A DNA stretch of 16,579 nt, taken from CAITSH01 sp945892985. GTDB lineage: Bacteria > Pseudomonadota > Gammaproteobacteria > Burkholderiales > SG8-39. Location of the stretch: the NCBI GenBank assembly GCA_945892985.1, contig CAMDDU010000071.1, positions 1-16,579 on the forward strand, given 5' to 3'. The translations under genes were made by a program, and so were the position numbers. The notes under the pieces are model-generated. The model did no database searches, was not told the origin of the DNA, and saw only the letters and a list, made by a program, of their open reading frames with translations. Of the stretch, positions 1 through 7,226 are shown in pieces; position 1 is the first letter of the stretch; each line of letters starts with the position of its first letter.

Positions 1-147
1 GCTTGCAGCGGCTCACCGAAGCCAAACTCCAATCGATTGAAGACCGCCTAAACCATCGACCTCGCAAGTGTCTTGGCTACCTGACCCCTCACGAGGTACT
101 CTTCGGGCTCAAGCCCATACCCATTGCGCTTCGAACTTAAATTCGCA
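1..147 (+). mobile_element. IS30-family insertion sequence, right end with IRR
   Basis: The IS end is placed at 147. The reverse complement of 123-147 starts TGCGAATT and matches the start of the right-hand IS copy at 16433 in about 20 of 24 positions (shared blocks TGCGAATT, TCGAAG and GCAA). This is therefore a terminal inverted-repeat pair of one IS type. Boundaries are good to a base or two. No target duplication can be checked because the other end of this copy is outside the window. The 75 bp from 148 to the amidohydrolase stop at 223 show nothing recognisable. Confidence 0.8.
3..140 (+). CDS. IS30-family transposase, C-terminal fragment (window edge)
   Basis: The last 45 codons of an IS30-family transposase (DDE integrase catalytic domain, C-terminal end). 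The reading frame runs in from before the window and ends at a TAA. It carries the characteristic IS30 tail LNHRPRKCLGYLTPHEVLFG. The stop codon lies inside the right terminal inverted repeat, as is common in IS30 elements. The N-terminal HTH and most of the DDE core lie outside the window, so activity cannot be judged. The same family begins again at the far right end of the window in the same orientation. Confidence 0.9.
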   Translation: MQRLTEAKLQSIEDRLNHRPRKCLGYLTPHEVLFGLKPIPIALRT

Positions 148-222
148 GACATCGCCTGCAAACCCACGCCAGTCGGGCATCTCCAGCCATTACGACTGAC
201 GCGGCTAACGCTGCTAGCCCAG

Positions 223-1764
223 CTAAACCTTCCCGCGGCCCTTCCGGGGCAACATCACCGTCGCCGGTGCACCAACGTGCCTGTGCACACTCAACGGCAC
301 CTCCCATGCCCGTCGCTGTACCTCATCGAGGTAGGGCTGCGCCTTTTCGTAGCCCTCGCGCAGGCGCGAGAACTCGGTCCGCACTGCCGGCATCAGGCCG
401 GCGATTTCCTCGTGCAGCGCGGCCTCGTCCACGCTCAGCAGCTTGCGCTCCTCGATCACCAGGCGGCCATTGACAATGACCGAGTCGATGGCGCGGCCGC
501 TGTCGGCGAACACCACTTGCCGCACGGCGCTGTTGAAGGGCACATAGGCCGTGTCGAAGAGGTCAAGCAGCACGATATCGGCCTTGAAGCCGGGTTTGAT
601 TGCGCCGATTGATTTGTCCAGGCCGGCTGCGCGCGCACCGCCGATGGTGGCGGCGCGCAGGGCGTCGACCGCAGTCACGCCGGTGCTAAAGGGTGAGCTG
701 GACGCGGTCAGCAGGCAAAACAGTTTCATCACCTGCATCAGGCTTTGCACGTCGCTGCAACTGCAGTTATCGCAACCGAGGGCGAGGTTGACGCCGTTGG
801 CGCGGTAATCCATCACCGGCGCGATGCCGCTCTTGAGCTTGAGGTTGCTCAGCATGTTGATCACGACGTTGGTGCCGGTCTTGCCGATGAGTTCGATCTC
901 GTCGTGCTCCGGCCAGACGCCGTGCGCGATGCTGGTGTTGGGGCCGAGCAGGCCGGTCGCCTCGAGCATGCGAATCGCCGAGCCGCCGTAGTCGGCGAGG
1001 GCTTGCTGCGCAAAAACCCGCTGCATCCGCGTCTCGTAGACGTGCGTATAGACCGGCAGATTCAATTTTTTCGACAAGTCCGCAACCGCCTCGAGCATGC
1101 CGGGCGAGCAACGCTGCGGCGCGGACGGACTGAGCGCCCAGCGCAGCATGCCGGCGCGGTCGCCAACGCGCTTGATCTGGCCGGCGACAAAATCCATTTG
1201 CGGGCCGGGCGCATCGGCGCTGTTACCGATCGCGTCGTGCATTGCCGCCGGCGCAATCTCCCTGATCCACGGGATCGTATCCATCTGCGACTTGTCGCGC
1301 AACGTGACCGAAAAAATGACGCGTATCCCGGCGTCGGCATAGGCGTCGAGAATGGTGTCGAGCACCTCCTCATTGGCCGGCGCAAAATTGCTGAAGTCCT
1401 GCACCGTGGTGATGCCGTTGCGCAGGCAGTCGATGGCGCCAAGCAGGGTGCGGGCGCGCACCTCTTGCAGGCTGCGGCGCGAGCCAAGCGGGCCCGACAT
1501 CATGCTCCAGGAGTCCAGCGCCAAGTCTTCCATCAAGCCCTTGGCGAGCACATCGTGGGAGTGAAAGTGCGAGTTGATCAGCCCCGGGATGGCGAGCTTG
1601 CCCTGCGCCTCGATGATCTCGGCGCCCGCGGCCGCCTCGGCCGAAATATGCGGCCCGACGGCACTGATGCGGTCACCTTCGATCAAAATGTCCAGGAGCG
1701 GCGGCATATGCACATCGCCATCCAGGTCCAGCACGCGTGCACCGCGAATGAGAAGTTTTGTCAT
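223..1764 (-). CDS. ATZ/TRZ-type metal-dependent amidohydrolase (deaminase/chlorohydrolase-like)
   Basis: A 513-aa cytoplasmic amidohydrolase-superfamily enzyme. The superfamily hydrolyses C-N or C-Cl bonds of amides, cyclic amidines or s-triazine/purine-like rings with a bound metal ion. Visible motifs: the HxH metal pair (H66, H68) after PGLIN; the HxxE motif (H241, E244); a third metal His in IAHG (H281); and the metal Asp D332 in a Cys-rich GCDNCSCSD stretch where many relatives have GTDxxxSN. The C-terminal composite sandwich ends with the usual VNGRLV strand. Length is slightly above the common 440-480 aa because of a basic C-terminal tail. It lies 123 bp downstream of a Bug binding protein on the same strand and is plausibly co-transcribed. 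There is no obvious SD before the ATG. The substrate cannot be assigned. Confidence 0.88.
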   Translation of the reverse strand: MTKLLIRGARVLDLDGDVHMPPLLDILIEGDRISAVGPHISAEAAAGAEIIEAQGKLAIPGLINSHFHSHDVLAKGLMEDLALDSWSMMSGPLGSRRSLQEVRARTLLGAIDCLRNGITTVQDFSNFAPANEEVLDTILDAYADAGIRVIFSVTLRDKSQMDTIPWIREIAPAAMHDAIGNSADAPGPQMDFVAGQIKRVGDRAGMLRWALSPSAPQRCSPGMLEAVADLSKKLNLPVYTHVYETRMQRVFAQQALADYGGSAIRMLEATGLLGPNTSIAHGVWPEHDEIELIGKTGTNVVINMLSNLKLKSGIAPVMDYRANGVNLALGCDNCSCSDVQSLMQVMKLFCLLTASSSPFSTGVTAVDALRAATIGGARAAGLDKSIGAIKPGFKADIVLLDLFDTAYVPFNSAVRQVVFADSGRAIDSVIVNGRLVIEERKLLSVDEAALHEEIAGLMPAVRTEFSRLREGYEKAQPYLDEVQRRAWEVPLSVHRHVGAPATVMLPRKGRGKV

Positions 1765-1887
1765 GCGCTTATTTTAATCGTTACGGCGCCCGCGCTGGCC
1801 GAAATTTTTGCCCTGACCGGGTGTGTTTCCGCTTTGCCTGGCGGGCGTATGCCCGATGACATTGCGGTTTTCCCACCTTGCGGCGGG

Positions 1888-2880
1888 CTATTTTTTCTCC
1901 ACCAGCTCCGACTTGTACTCTCTGACAAAATCGTAGCGCTCGGCGATTTGCGCCCGCAACTCGGCGGCGGTGATGACCTTTGCGAAGACGCCGAATTTTT
2001 TCTGTTTCTCGACGTGCTCCGGATGCTCTATCGCCCGGGTCGCTGCTTGCGTCAGACGGGCGATGCGGTCGGCCGGCACGCCCGGCCCGGTCTGCAGGTA
2101 AATCACCTCGTTGATGTTCGGGATCTTGTGGCCCAACTCATCGGCCGTGGGCACCGCCGGTATCGCCGGATCGCGCCCATCGCGAAACACCGTCAGGAAG
2201 GTTACCTTGTCGGCGTTGCGCGCCGTGCTTGAACCGCCTATCGCCACGTCCACATGCCCGCCCGAGAGCGCCACATAAGCCGGCGCACCGCCGGAGAAGG
2301 GGATGGGCTCGATGTTCAGGTTGAGCTTGGAGCGCAGCAACATGATCTGCAAATGGCTGGGCCCACCCTGTCCGAGCGTGGCCACCGTGACGCGCTGCGA
2401 GCGCGCCGTCTTGATGAAGTCATCAAAGCTGCGGATTTTCGAATCGGCGCGCACATACAGGTTGAAGGCGTTGACGAACCAGCCCACCAGCGGCTGCAAC
2501 TCCTTGGTCTTGTATTCCGCGTCATAGACGATCTCTCCCAGCACCTCTTCGGGCATCGCCTCGGTCATGATGGCGTAGCCGTCCGGCTTGCTCTTGTACA
2601 GCTGCGTGCGGGCGATGCGCCCCGAAGCGCCGCGCACATAATCGAACACGGTGTTGATGCCCTGGTCGGCAAGAAAGGGCTGCAGCATGCGCGAAGACGT
2701 GTCTATCAGTCCGCCCGGTGACTGGTAAATGATCCATTTGATCTGCTGCGCCGGATAGGCCTGCGCCTGCGCCATCTGCGGTAGCAGGCCCAGCCCGCCT
2801 GAAACTGTCGTAGCCGCCGTTGCGAGGGCGCCCTTGCCGGCCGTTTTCAGGAATGCGCGACGGGAGAAATCGGATGTCAT
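1888..2880 (-). CDS. Bug/TctC-family periplasmic solute-binding protein with Tat signal
   Basis: A 330-aa tripartite tricarboxylate transporter (TTT) receptor that binds small carboxylates or aromatic acids in the periplasm. The chosen ATG gives a textbook twin-arginine signal: SRRAFLK at residues 6-12, a hydrophobic Ala/Gly-rich stretch, then AQA near residue 39. It has a GGAG SD about 8 nt upstream. The open frame continues 38 codons further upstream, but that extension would bury the Tat motif and is rejected. The mature protein keeps the Bug pattern: YPAQQIKWII followed by PGG, with 'PDGYAIM' further on. No TctA or TctB membrane genes are nearby, so it is an orphan receptor. It is followed by the amidohydrolase, which suggests a capture-and-hydrolysis pair. 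Confidence 0.88.
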   Translation of the reverse strand: MTSDFSRRAFLKTAGKGALATAATTVSGGLGLLPQMAQAQAYPAQQIKWIIYQSPGGLIDTSSRMLQPFLADQGINTVFDYVRGASGRIARTQLYKSKPDGYAIMTEAMPEEVLGEIVYDAEYKTKELQPLVGWFVNAFNLYVRADSKIRSFDDFIKTARSQRVTVATLGQGGPSHLQIMLLRSKLNLNIEPIPFSGGAPAYVALSGGHVDVAIGGSSTARNADKVTFLTVFRDGRDPAIPAVPTADELGHKIPNINEVIYLQTGPGVPADRIARLTQAATRAIEHPEHVEKQKKFGVFAKVITAAELRAQIAERYDFVREYKSELVEKK

Positions 2881-2977
2881 GGCCAAGGCTCCAAGCGGAT
2901 AAAAGACGCATCCTACACAAACCAGGCGAAACAGGGTGGCAGGCACAGCGCTGGTGCGCGGCCTGTCCGCGGGCGGT

Positions 2978-3003
2978 GCGCCGGCCCTCGCCACGGCCGG
3001 CGC
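2978..3003. other. Perfect 9-bp GC-only stem-loop in divergent intergenic region
   Basis: Arms GCGCCGGCC (2978-2986) and GGCCGGCGC (2995-3003) enclose an 8-nt loop. It lies in the 333-bp gap between the divergently transcribed Bug gene and HTH regulator, where a terminator is not expected. No T-run follows on either strand. It may be a 5'-leader structure of the minus-strand operon. The rest of the 2881-3213 gap is AT-rich toward the right side, with no gene I can support. Confidence 0.5.
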
Positions 3004-3162
3004 GTTAGTTAATTAAGGAAGCGCTGATCAAGCCCTGAACAGCAGACCGCCTCAAAAAAATTTTCTTTGAAGTGGCGGATATCCACACGCACTTGCCCCC
3101 GTGTTGGGTCAATAATTATTATGATTAATATCCTTAAATGACCGCCAGAAGCCGCTTTGCGG

Positions 3163-3187
3163 TATATTGACGTGACATTTTTGTCAC
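3163..3187 (+). promoter_or_regulatory. Candidate promoter -10 and operator palindrome before the HTH gene
   Basis: TATATT (3163-3168) resembles a -10 box. Directly after it lies a perfect inverted repeat GTGACA-TTTT-TGTCAC (3172-3187), covering the expected transcription start, 26 bp before the ATG of the HTH protein. This is the usual place for an autorepressor operator. No convincing -35 is visible at normal spacing. Confidence 0.5.
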
Positions 3188-3213
3188 TGCCGCTGTTGAA
3201 AAGGCCGACCGTC

Positions 3214-3456
3214 ATGACATCCAAATCCGCAAGCCTTGTGCTGCGTACCGCGCTGCGCGACAAAATAAACGAGCGCCTGGAGCACCTCGCGCTCAAGCGT
3301 GAAGACGCCGCCATCCTGCTCGGGCTTGCACCGGCACAGGTGAGCCGCCTGCGCGCCGGCCGGGACGTCTTCACGCTCGATCGCCTGGTTGATGTGGCGG
3401 CGGCCCTGGGCATCACCGTGCGCATGCAGGCCACGCGGCCTTATAAAACCCAATAG
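3214..3456 (+). CDS. Small XRE-type HTH regulator (HTH_37/HigA-like)
   Basis: An 80-aa DNA-binding protein. Residues about 28-55 form a lambda-repressor-like helix-turn-helix: KREDAAILLGLAPAQVSRLRAG, followed by FTLDRLVDVAAALGITV. That tail matches the short HTH_37-type proteins that often act as antitoxins or operon regulators. The ATG at 3214 was chosen over in-frame codons from 3157 because it has an AAGG upstream and leaves the palindromic operator outside the gene. No toxin gene precedes or follows it, so it looks like an orphan regulator. The ACMSD-like gene starts 64 bp downstream on the same strand, making control of that gene plausible (inference). Confidence 0.75.
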   Translation: MTSKSASLVLRTALRDKINERLEHLALKREDAAILLGLAPAQVSRLRAGRDVFTLDRLVDVAAALGITVRMQATRPYKTQ

Positions 3457-3520
3457 CCTTTCCGAACAGTCTTACCATCAAGCGCAGCCGCCAAGCCAGC
3501 GCGTCACTCCAGGACCCACC

Positions 3521-4549
3521 ATGACCCACGTTCACGACCAGCATTGCGGCCACGGCCACGGCGACAATCCCATCGATATCCATGCGCATTTTTTTCCGCA
3601 ACAATTTTTGCAGGCCATCGCCAAGGCCGGCCCCGACTGCGGCGCCGAGATCAAGGAAATCCCCGGCAAGGGCATGTCGCTCAAGGTGGCCGACATCCAG
3701 CTGCCGCCGCTGACGCCGCAGTTCGTGCACATGGATGCGCGCCTTGAGGCGATGGCCGCGGCCGGCGTGTCGGTGCACGCGCTGTCGCTGTCGCTGCCCA
3801 TGGTCGACTGGGCCAAGCGCCCCTTCGCCCACCAGCTGTCTGAAATCTACAACGATGCCGCCACCGAGGCCTGCATCGCCAACCCGGACAAGCTCCTCAA
3901 CTTTATCTCGCTGCCCATGAACGAGCCGGATCTTGCCATCCGCGAACTCACGCGCATGGCCGGGCTGCCCTCCACGCGCGGCGTTTACCTTTCAACGCAA
4001 ATCAGCGGGCATGATTTGTCCGATGAAAAATTCTTCACCATCTACGAGGCCATCGAGGCCACGGGCCTGCCAATCTTCCTGCATCCGTGCGAAGTCATAG
4101 GCAATGAGCGGCTGAAAAAATTCTATTTGCAGAACCTGCTGGGCAATCCCTTTGAGACGGCCATCGCCGCCGGCCATCTTATTTTTGGCGGCGTGCTCGA
4201 CCGTTTTCCGAAAATTACCTGGGTGCTGCCGCATGCCGGCGGCGCCTTCCCCTACCTCATCGGGCGTTTGCAGCGCGGTTACGACAAACGCCGCGAGCCC
4301 TACGGCTGCAAACTCGGCCCGACCGAATACCTGCGCCATTTTTACTACGACACCATCAGCTACGCCGACAAGTCGCTGCAATACCTCAAGGACCTCGTCG
4401 GTGCCGACCGCATCATGATGGGCAGCGATTACTGCTTTCCCATTGCCTACGAACGCCCGGTCGAAATCGTCACCGCCCACGCCGGCTTCAACGCCGAGGA
4501 GCAGGCGCTGGTGCTAGAGGGCAACGCGCGGAGGTTGCTGCGGCTCTGA
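3521..4549 (+). CDS. Amidohydrolase_2 family, ACMSD-like decarboxylase/hydrolase
   Basis: A 342-aa member of the aminocarboxymuconate-semialdehyde decarboxylase-like family. These are zinc- or manganese-dependent enzymes that decarboxylate or hydrolyse carboxylated aromatic and muconate intermediates. Motifs: HxH metal pair H21/H23 in IDIHAHFFP; metal His H188 in FLHPCEV; catalytic-type His H238 in VLPHAGG; metal Asp D303 in GSDYCFP. The N-terminus is unusually His-rich (about six His before the HxH pair), which might help metal loading. The start at 3521 has AGGA 6 nt upstream; an earlier in-frame start would run through the upstream HTH gene. Length is normal for the family. The exact substrate is unknown. 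The gene ends 20 bp before the tandem array. Confidence 0.87.
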   Translation: MTHVHDQHCGHGHGDNPIDIHAHFFPQQFLQAIAKAGPDCGAEIKEIPGKGMSLKVADIQLPPLTPQFVHMDARLEAMAAAGVSVHALSLSLPMVDWAKRPFAHQLSEIYNDAATEACIANPDKLLNFISLPMNEPDLAIRELTRMAGLPSTRGVYLSTQISGHDLSDEKFFTIYEAIEATGLPIFLHPCEVIGNERLKKFYLQNLLGNPFETAIAAGHLIFGGVLDRFPKITWVLPHAGGAFPYLIGRLQRGYDKRREPYGCKLGPTEYLRHFYYDTISYADKSLQYLKDLVGADRIMMGSDYCFPIAYERPVEIVTAHAGFNAEEQALVLEGNARRLLRL

Positions 4550-4600
4550 GCACGGGGAAACCCTGTAGTTGTTGATTAGCAGGTCCATCTCCCCCGGTCC

Positions 4601-4695
4601 TGTCATTGCGAGCGCAGCGAAGCAATCCGGTCGCTGTTGCGGCGCACCCGGTATTGCCACAAGATTGCTTCGGCGCTCCGCACCGCGCAATGACA
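4601..4695. repeat. 95-bp palindromic repeat element, copy 1
   Basis: The ends are TGTCATTGCG and CGCAATGACA. Inner arms CGAAGCAATC and GATTGCTTCG flank a 35-nt centre. This layout is typical of the small dispersed palindromic elements (REP/MITE-like) common in proteobacteria. It could fold into a long RNA hairpin and stop convergent transcripts. Confidence 0.85.
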
Positions 4696-4724
4696 GCGCT
4701 CTGTTTTTAGTCCGATCCTTCAAT

Positions 4725-4846
4725 TCAATCGACGCCGAGGTTCCCGGCCTTGATCACCGCGCGCCAGCGCGCCATGCCTTCTTTCATGTGCGCGGCCATC
4801 TCATCGGGGGTGTTGCCCACCGGCTCGGCATTGAATTTGGCCAGAC
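4725..4846 (-). pseudogene. Orphan Bug gene tail, array copy 1
   Basis: About 40 codons matching the C-terminus of the Bug gene at 5558-6535 (LAKFNAEPVGNTPDEMAAHM...). It ends GVD and a TGA where the intact gene has TAA. It differs from the gene by E to K near its start and D to G in MKEGMARW. It has no start, and the reading frame from the neighbouring unit is broken by the 2-nt insertion in that unit. Confidence 0.85.
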
Positions 4847-4879
4847 TGTTGATTAGCAGGTCCATCTCCCCTCCGGTCC

Positions 4880-4974
4880 TGTCATTGCGAGCGCAGCGAA
4901 GCAATCCGGTCGCTGTTGCGGCGTACCCGGTATTGCCACAAGATTGCTTCGGCGCTCCGCACCTCGCAATGACA
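4880..4974. repeat. 95-bp palindromic repeat element, copy 2
   Basis: Same element as at 4601-4695. The right arm here reads CCTCGCAATGACA, pairing better with the left arm (TGTCATTGCGAG) than in copy 1, which has CCGCGCAATGACA. Confidence 0.85.
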
Positions 4975-5003
4975 GCGCTCCGTTTTTAGTCTGGCCCTTC
5001 AAT

Positions 5004-5125
5004 TCAATCGACGCCGAGGTTCCCGGCCTTGATCACCGTGCGCCAGCGCTCCATGTCTTCTTTCATGTGCGCGGCCATCTTATCGGGAGTGTTGCCCACC
5101 GGTTCGGCATTGAATTTGGCCAGAC
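5004..5125 (-). pseudogene. Orphan Bug gene tail, array copy 2
   Basis: The most diverged tail copy (PDKMAAHMKEDMERWRTVIK). It remains open in the same frame as the upstream palindromic element, giving a 91-codon chimeric frame (5004-5279) that could begin at a TTG one base after the preceding tail's stop. I regard it as a by-product of duplication, not a proven gene. Confidence 0.85.
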
Positions 5126-5156
5126 TGTTGATTAGCAGGTCCATCTTCCCCGGTCC

Positions 5157-5251
5157 TGTCATTGCGAGCGCAGCGAAGCAATCCGGTCGCTGTTGCGGCG
5201 TATCCGGTATTGCCACAAGATTGCTTCGGTGCTCCGCACCTCGCAATGACA
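5157..5251. repeat. 95-bp palindromic repeat element, copy 3
   Basis: Same element; one visible change is GCTTCGGTGCTCC in the right arm. The spacing to copies 2 and 4 is exactly 277 bp. Confidence 0.85.
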
Positions 5252-5280
5252 GCGCTCCGTTTTTAGTCCGGCCCTTCAAT

Positions 5281-5402
5281 TCAATCGACGCCGAGGTTCC
5301 CGGCTTTGATCACGGCGTGCCAGCGCGCCATGTCTTCTTTCATGTGCGCGGCCATCTCATCGGGGGTGTTGCCCACCGGCTCGGCATTGAATTTGGCCAG
5401 AC
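5281..5402 (-). pseudogene. Orphan Bug gene tail, array copy 3
   Basis: The tail copy nearest the intact gene. It differs from the gene mainly by E to K and by R to H (ARWHAVIK). It too is open through the palindromic element as a 91-codon chimeric frame (5281-5556). That frame's TTG begins immediately after the TAA of the real Bug gene, so weak reinitiation is conceivable. Confidence 0.85.
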
Positions 5403-5433
5403 TGTTGATTAGTAGGTCCATCTCCCCCGGTTC

Positions 5434-5528
5434 TGTCATTGCGAGCGCAGCGAAGCAATCCGGTCGCTGTTGCGGCGTATCCGGTATTGCCACAAGATTG
5501 CTTCGGCGCTCCGCGCCTCGCAATGACA
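5434..5528. repeat. 95-bp palindromic repeat element, copy 4 (next to intact gene)
   Basis: This copy lies 29 bp downstream of the stop codon of the intact Bug gene. It is probably the original position of the element, from which the tail-plus-element unit was amplified (inference). Confidence 0.85.
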
Positions 5529-5557
5529 GCGCTCCGTTTTTAGTCCGGCCCTTCAAT

Positions 5558-6535
5558 TTAATCGACGCCGAGGTTCCCGGCCTTGATCACGGCGCGCCAG
5601 CGCGCCATGTCTTCTTTCATGTGCGCGGCCATCTCATCGGGGGTGTTGCCCACCGGCTCGGCATTGAATTCGGCCAGACGCCTGACCATCTCCGGCTGGC
5701 GCAGGATTTGCGCGATATTCTCCGACAGCTTTTGCGTGATCTCGCGCGGCGTTTTGGGCGGCGCCACCACGCCGAACCAGGTGGTCGCCACCACGCCGGG
5801 CACGATCTCGTCCATCGCCGGCACGCCGGGAAAGGCCGGCAGGCGGTTTTTGCTCGTCACCGCCAGCACCTTGAGCCTGCCGCTGCGGATGTTCTGCGCC
5901 GCCGCGCCGGGGTTGCCGAACATCATGTCCACGCGGCCGGCCAAGAGGTCGGTGAGCGCTGGCGCATCACCCTTGTAAGGCACGTGCGTGAGGCTCACAC
6001 CGGCTTTGAGCTTGAACAATTCGCCGGTGAGGTGGGCCGTGGAACCGCTGCCCTGCGAGGCGAAGGTGAGCTTGCCCGGATTGGCCTTGGCATAGGCGAT
6101 CAACTCTGGCACGCCGGTCACCGGCAGCGACGGATGCACCATCAGCACGTTGGGCACCGTCGCCAGCACCGACACGGGCATGAACTTCGTTGAGTCATAG
6201 CCCAGCCTGGGGTAGAGGCTGATGTTGATGGTGAGCGAGGGCGGCGGCGCGGCGAGCAGCGTGTAGCCGTCGGGCTCGGCGTTATACACAAACTCCGCGC
6301 CAATATTACCGGCCGCACCGACGCGGTTTTCAATCACCGTCGGCTGGCCCAGCCGCACACCCAATTGCTCGGCAATCAGCCGCGGCATCAAGTCGGCGCT
6401 GCCCCCGGGCGGGTTGGGCACAATAATGCGAATGGGCTTTTGCGGCCAGGTCTGCGCCAGCAGCGGTGATGTGCTTATCAGGCACGCCAGTGCGACAAAA
6501 GCGATGCCGCCTGAAGGCAGTTTGAAATTTGTCAT
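5558..6535 (-). CDS. Bug/TctC-family periplasmic solute-binding protein
   Basis: A 325-aa TTT-type receptor with a Sec signal peptide (hydrophobic residues 10-26, cleavage near LLAQ at 28). The mature protein starts with the family signature WPQKPIRIIVPNPPGGSADL. It also has the VIENR-GAAGNIG ligand-loop motif, PDGYTLL, and the HVPYKG and LLAGRVDMMF blocks of the second lobe. The ATG is preceded by an AGGAGAGGGG purine run acting as SD. Its last 40 codons and downstream sequence are the source of the tandem array. It lies 173 bp downstream of the oxygenase beta gene on the same strand, so it may take up the oxygenase substrate. No TctA/TctB genes are present. Confidence 0.92.
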   Translation of the reverse strand: MTNFKLPSGGIAFVALACLISTSPLLAQTWPQKPIRIIVPNPPGGSADLMPRLIAEQLGVRLGQPTVIENRVGAAGNIGAEFVYNAEPDGYTLLAAPPPSLTINISLYPRLGYDSTKFMPVSVLATVPNVLMVHPSLPVTGVPELIAYAKANPGKLTFASQGSGSTAHLTGELFKLKAGVSLTHVPYKGDAPALTDLLAGRVDMMFGNPGAAAQNIRSGRLKVLAVTSKNRLPAFPGVPAMDEIVPGVVATTWFGVVAPPKTPREITQKLSENIAQILRQPEMVRRLAEFNAEPVGNTPDEMAAHMKEDMARWRAVIKAGNLGVD

Positions 6536-6540
6536 GCTTT

Positions 6541-6693
6541 TCCCCTCTCCTTGTCCCTACCCCGCAAAGGGGGGAATCTGCTTGTTTGCTACGGCGCATT
6601 TCCAAGCCCAACGCACTACACCTCACGCCTCACCCTCACCCCGCGACGGTATCGCTCCCTCCCCCTTGACGGGGGAGGGTTGGGGAGAGGGTG
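6541..6693. repeat. Dispersed palindromic repeat block (inverted copy of 11615-11740)
   Basis: The 43 nt at 6579-6621 match, in reverse complement, 11648-11690 with a single mismatch. The similarity continues through a CCCTCCCCC/GGGGGAGGG palindrome (about 6653-6680). The block lies between the oxygenase beta gene and the Bug gene and could form a strong hairpin separating their transcripts. Confidence 0.8.
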
Positions 6694-6708
6694 AAACGTC
6701 GCAGTCTG

Positions 6709-7221
6709 CTACAGCGGAATCACCAGCAGTGTCTCGATCGCGCGCGAGTCGTAAATGATTTCGCGTTGCGCAAAGCGCGGGCCGGCCGCGCCCATTGCCA
6801 CACGGTCGCGGCACTGGCCGGTTGAGAATACCGTCATCGTCCCGTCATGGTCCATGGTGCGTACCACCAGGTAATTGGAGCGCACCTCGAGCACGCCGTC
6901 TTGTTCGCCGATGATCTGCACGCCGCTGACAATGTGGCGGTAATGGTGCGGCTCGTAAATATTGGCGATGCGCATCGACTTGATGCGGTCGCGCAGCTGC
7001 GCCGGCGACTGGCAATCGATCACCGCCAGCGGCAGGCCGCGGTCGGCGTTAAAGCGCGAGGCCACCCGGTAGCGGCCGTCCGCGGTCAGCAGGGCGGCGA
7101 TGTCCTCGACGCGGTTCTCGTCGATGGCGCGCGCCCATTCGTAAATCAGGTTCTCGACGGCGCGATGATGCGTATCGAGCAGGGGGGTGGTGTTCCTGCG
7201 GTGCTTGTCAGGGGAGGCCAT
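6709..7221 (-). CDS. Aromatic ring-hydroxylating oxygenase, small (beta) subunit
   Basis: A 170-aa NTF2-fold protein of the ring-hydroxylating dioxygenase beta family, which structurally supports the catalytic alpha subunit. Features: an N-terminal helix (VENLIYEWARAIDENRVEDIAALL), then YEPHHYRHIVSGVQI and ...EVRSNYLVVRT strands, ending with REIIYDSRAIETLLVIPL, all typical of the family. The ATG at 7221 is 5 nt beyond the alpha stop, so translation is probably coupled. The longer open frame upstream overlaps the alpha gene and is rejected. Normal length. Confidence 0.88.
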   Translation of the reverse strand: MASPDKHRRNTTPLLDTHHRAVENLIYEWARAIDENRVEDIAALLTADGRYRVASRFNADRGLPLAVIDCQSPAQLRDRIKSMRIANIYEPHHYRHIVSGVQIIGEQDGVLEVRSNYLVVRTMDHDGTMTVFSTGQCRDRVAMGAAGPRFAQREIIYDSRAIETLLVIPL

Positions 7222-7226
7222 GGCGC

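Larger units (their letters stand above)
4570..5679. repeat. Four-unit 277-bp tandem array: Bug gene tail plus palindromic element
   Basis: Four head-to-tail units start near 4570, 4847, 5126 and 5403 (lengths 277, 279, 277, 277). Each unit holds a short linker (TTGATTAGCAGGTCCATC), a 95-bp palindromic element, a second linker (TTTTTAGTC...CCTTCAATT) and about 120 bp identical or nearly so to the 3' end of the Bug gene to the right. In the last unit that stretch is the real gene end. The other three are orphan tails without a gene body. The 279-bp unit has a 2-nt insertion near 4870 (CCCTCC). The array fills the whole interval between the converging ACMSD-like and Bug genes. Confidence 0.95.

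Noticed and set aside
331..335. Cys-rich GCDNCSCSD in the amidohydrolase as an abnormal active site
   Set aside because: The metal-binding Asp is retained, and I recall similar Cys-rich forms in related amidohydrolases, so it is not evidence of a defect. Coordinates given are residue numbers of that protein.
1871..1896. Hairpin CCCACC-TTGC-GGCGGG followed by T-rich sequence as a terminator
   Set aside because: The T-run lies on the plus strand, where no gene ends. On the minus strand there is no U-run, and the stem includes a wobble pair.
745..2232. 495-codon open frame on the plus strand
   Set aside because: It is exactly antisense to the amidohydrolase and part of the Bug gene, both of which have clear family motifs. 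Long antisense frames are common in GC-rich DNA, and this one has no recognisable motifs.
2881..2994. N-terminal extension of the Tat-type Bug protein
   Set aside because: The frame is open, but the extension would place the twin-arginine motif internally, and the SD fits the ATG at 2880.
3014..3040. Possible insertion-sequence end (GGAAGCGCTGATCAAGCCC)
   Set aside because: It loosely resembles IS terminal repeats, but no inverted partner, transposase remnant or target duplication is visible nearby.
4601..5528. CRISPR-like array
   Set aside because: The repeats are 277 bp units with no short unique spacers; this is a tandem duplication of a gene tail and a palindromic element.
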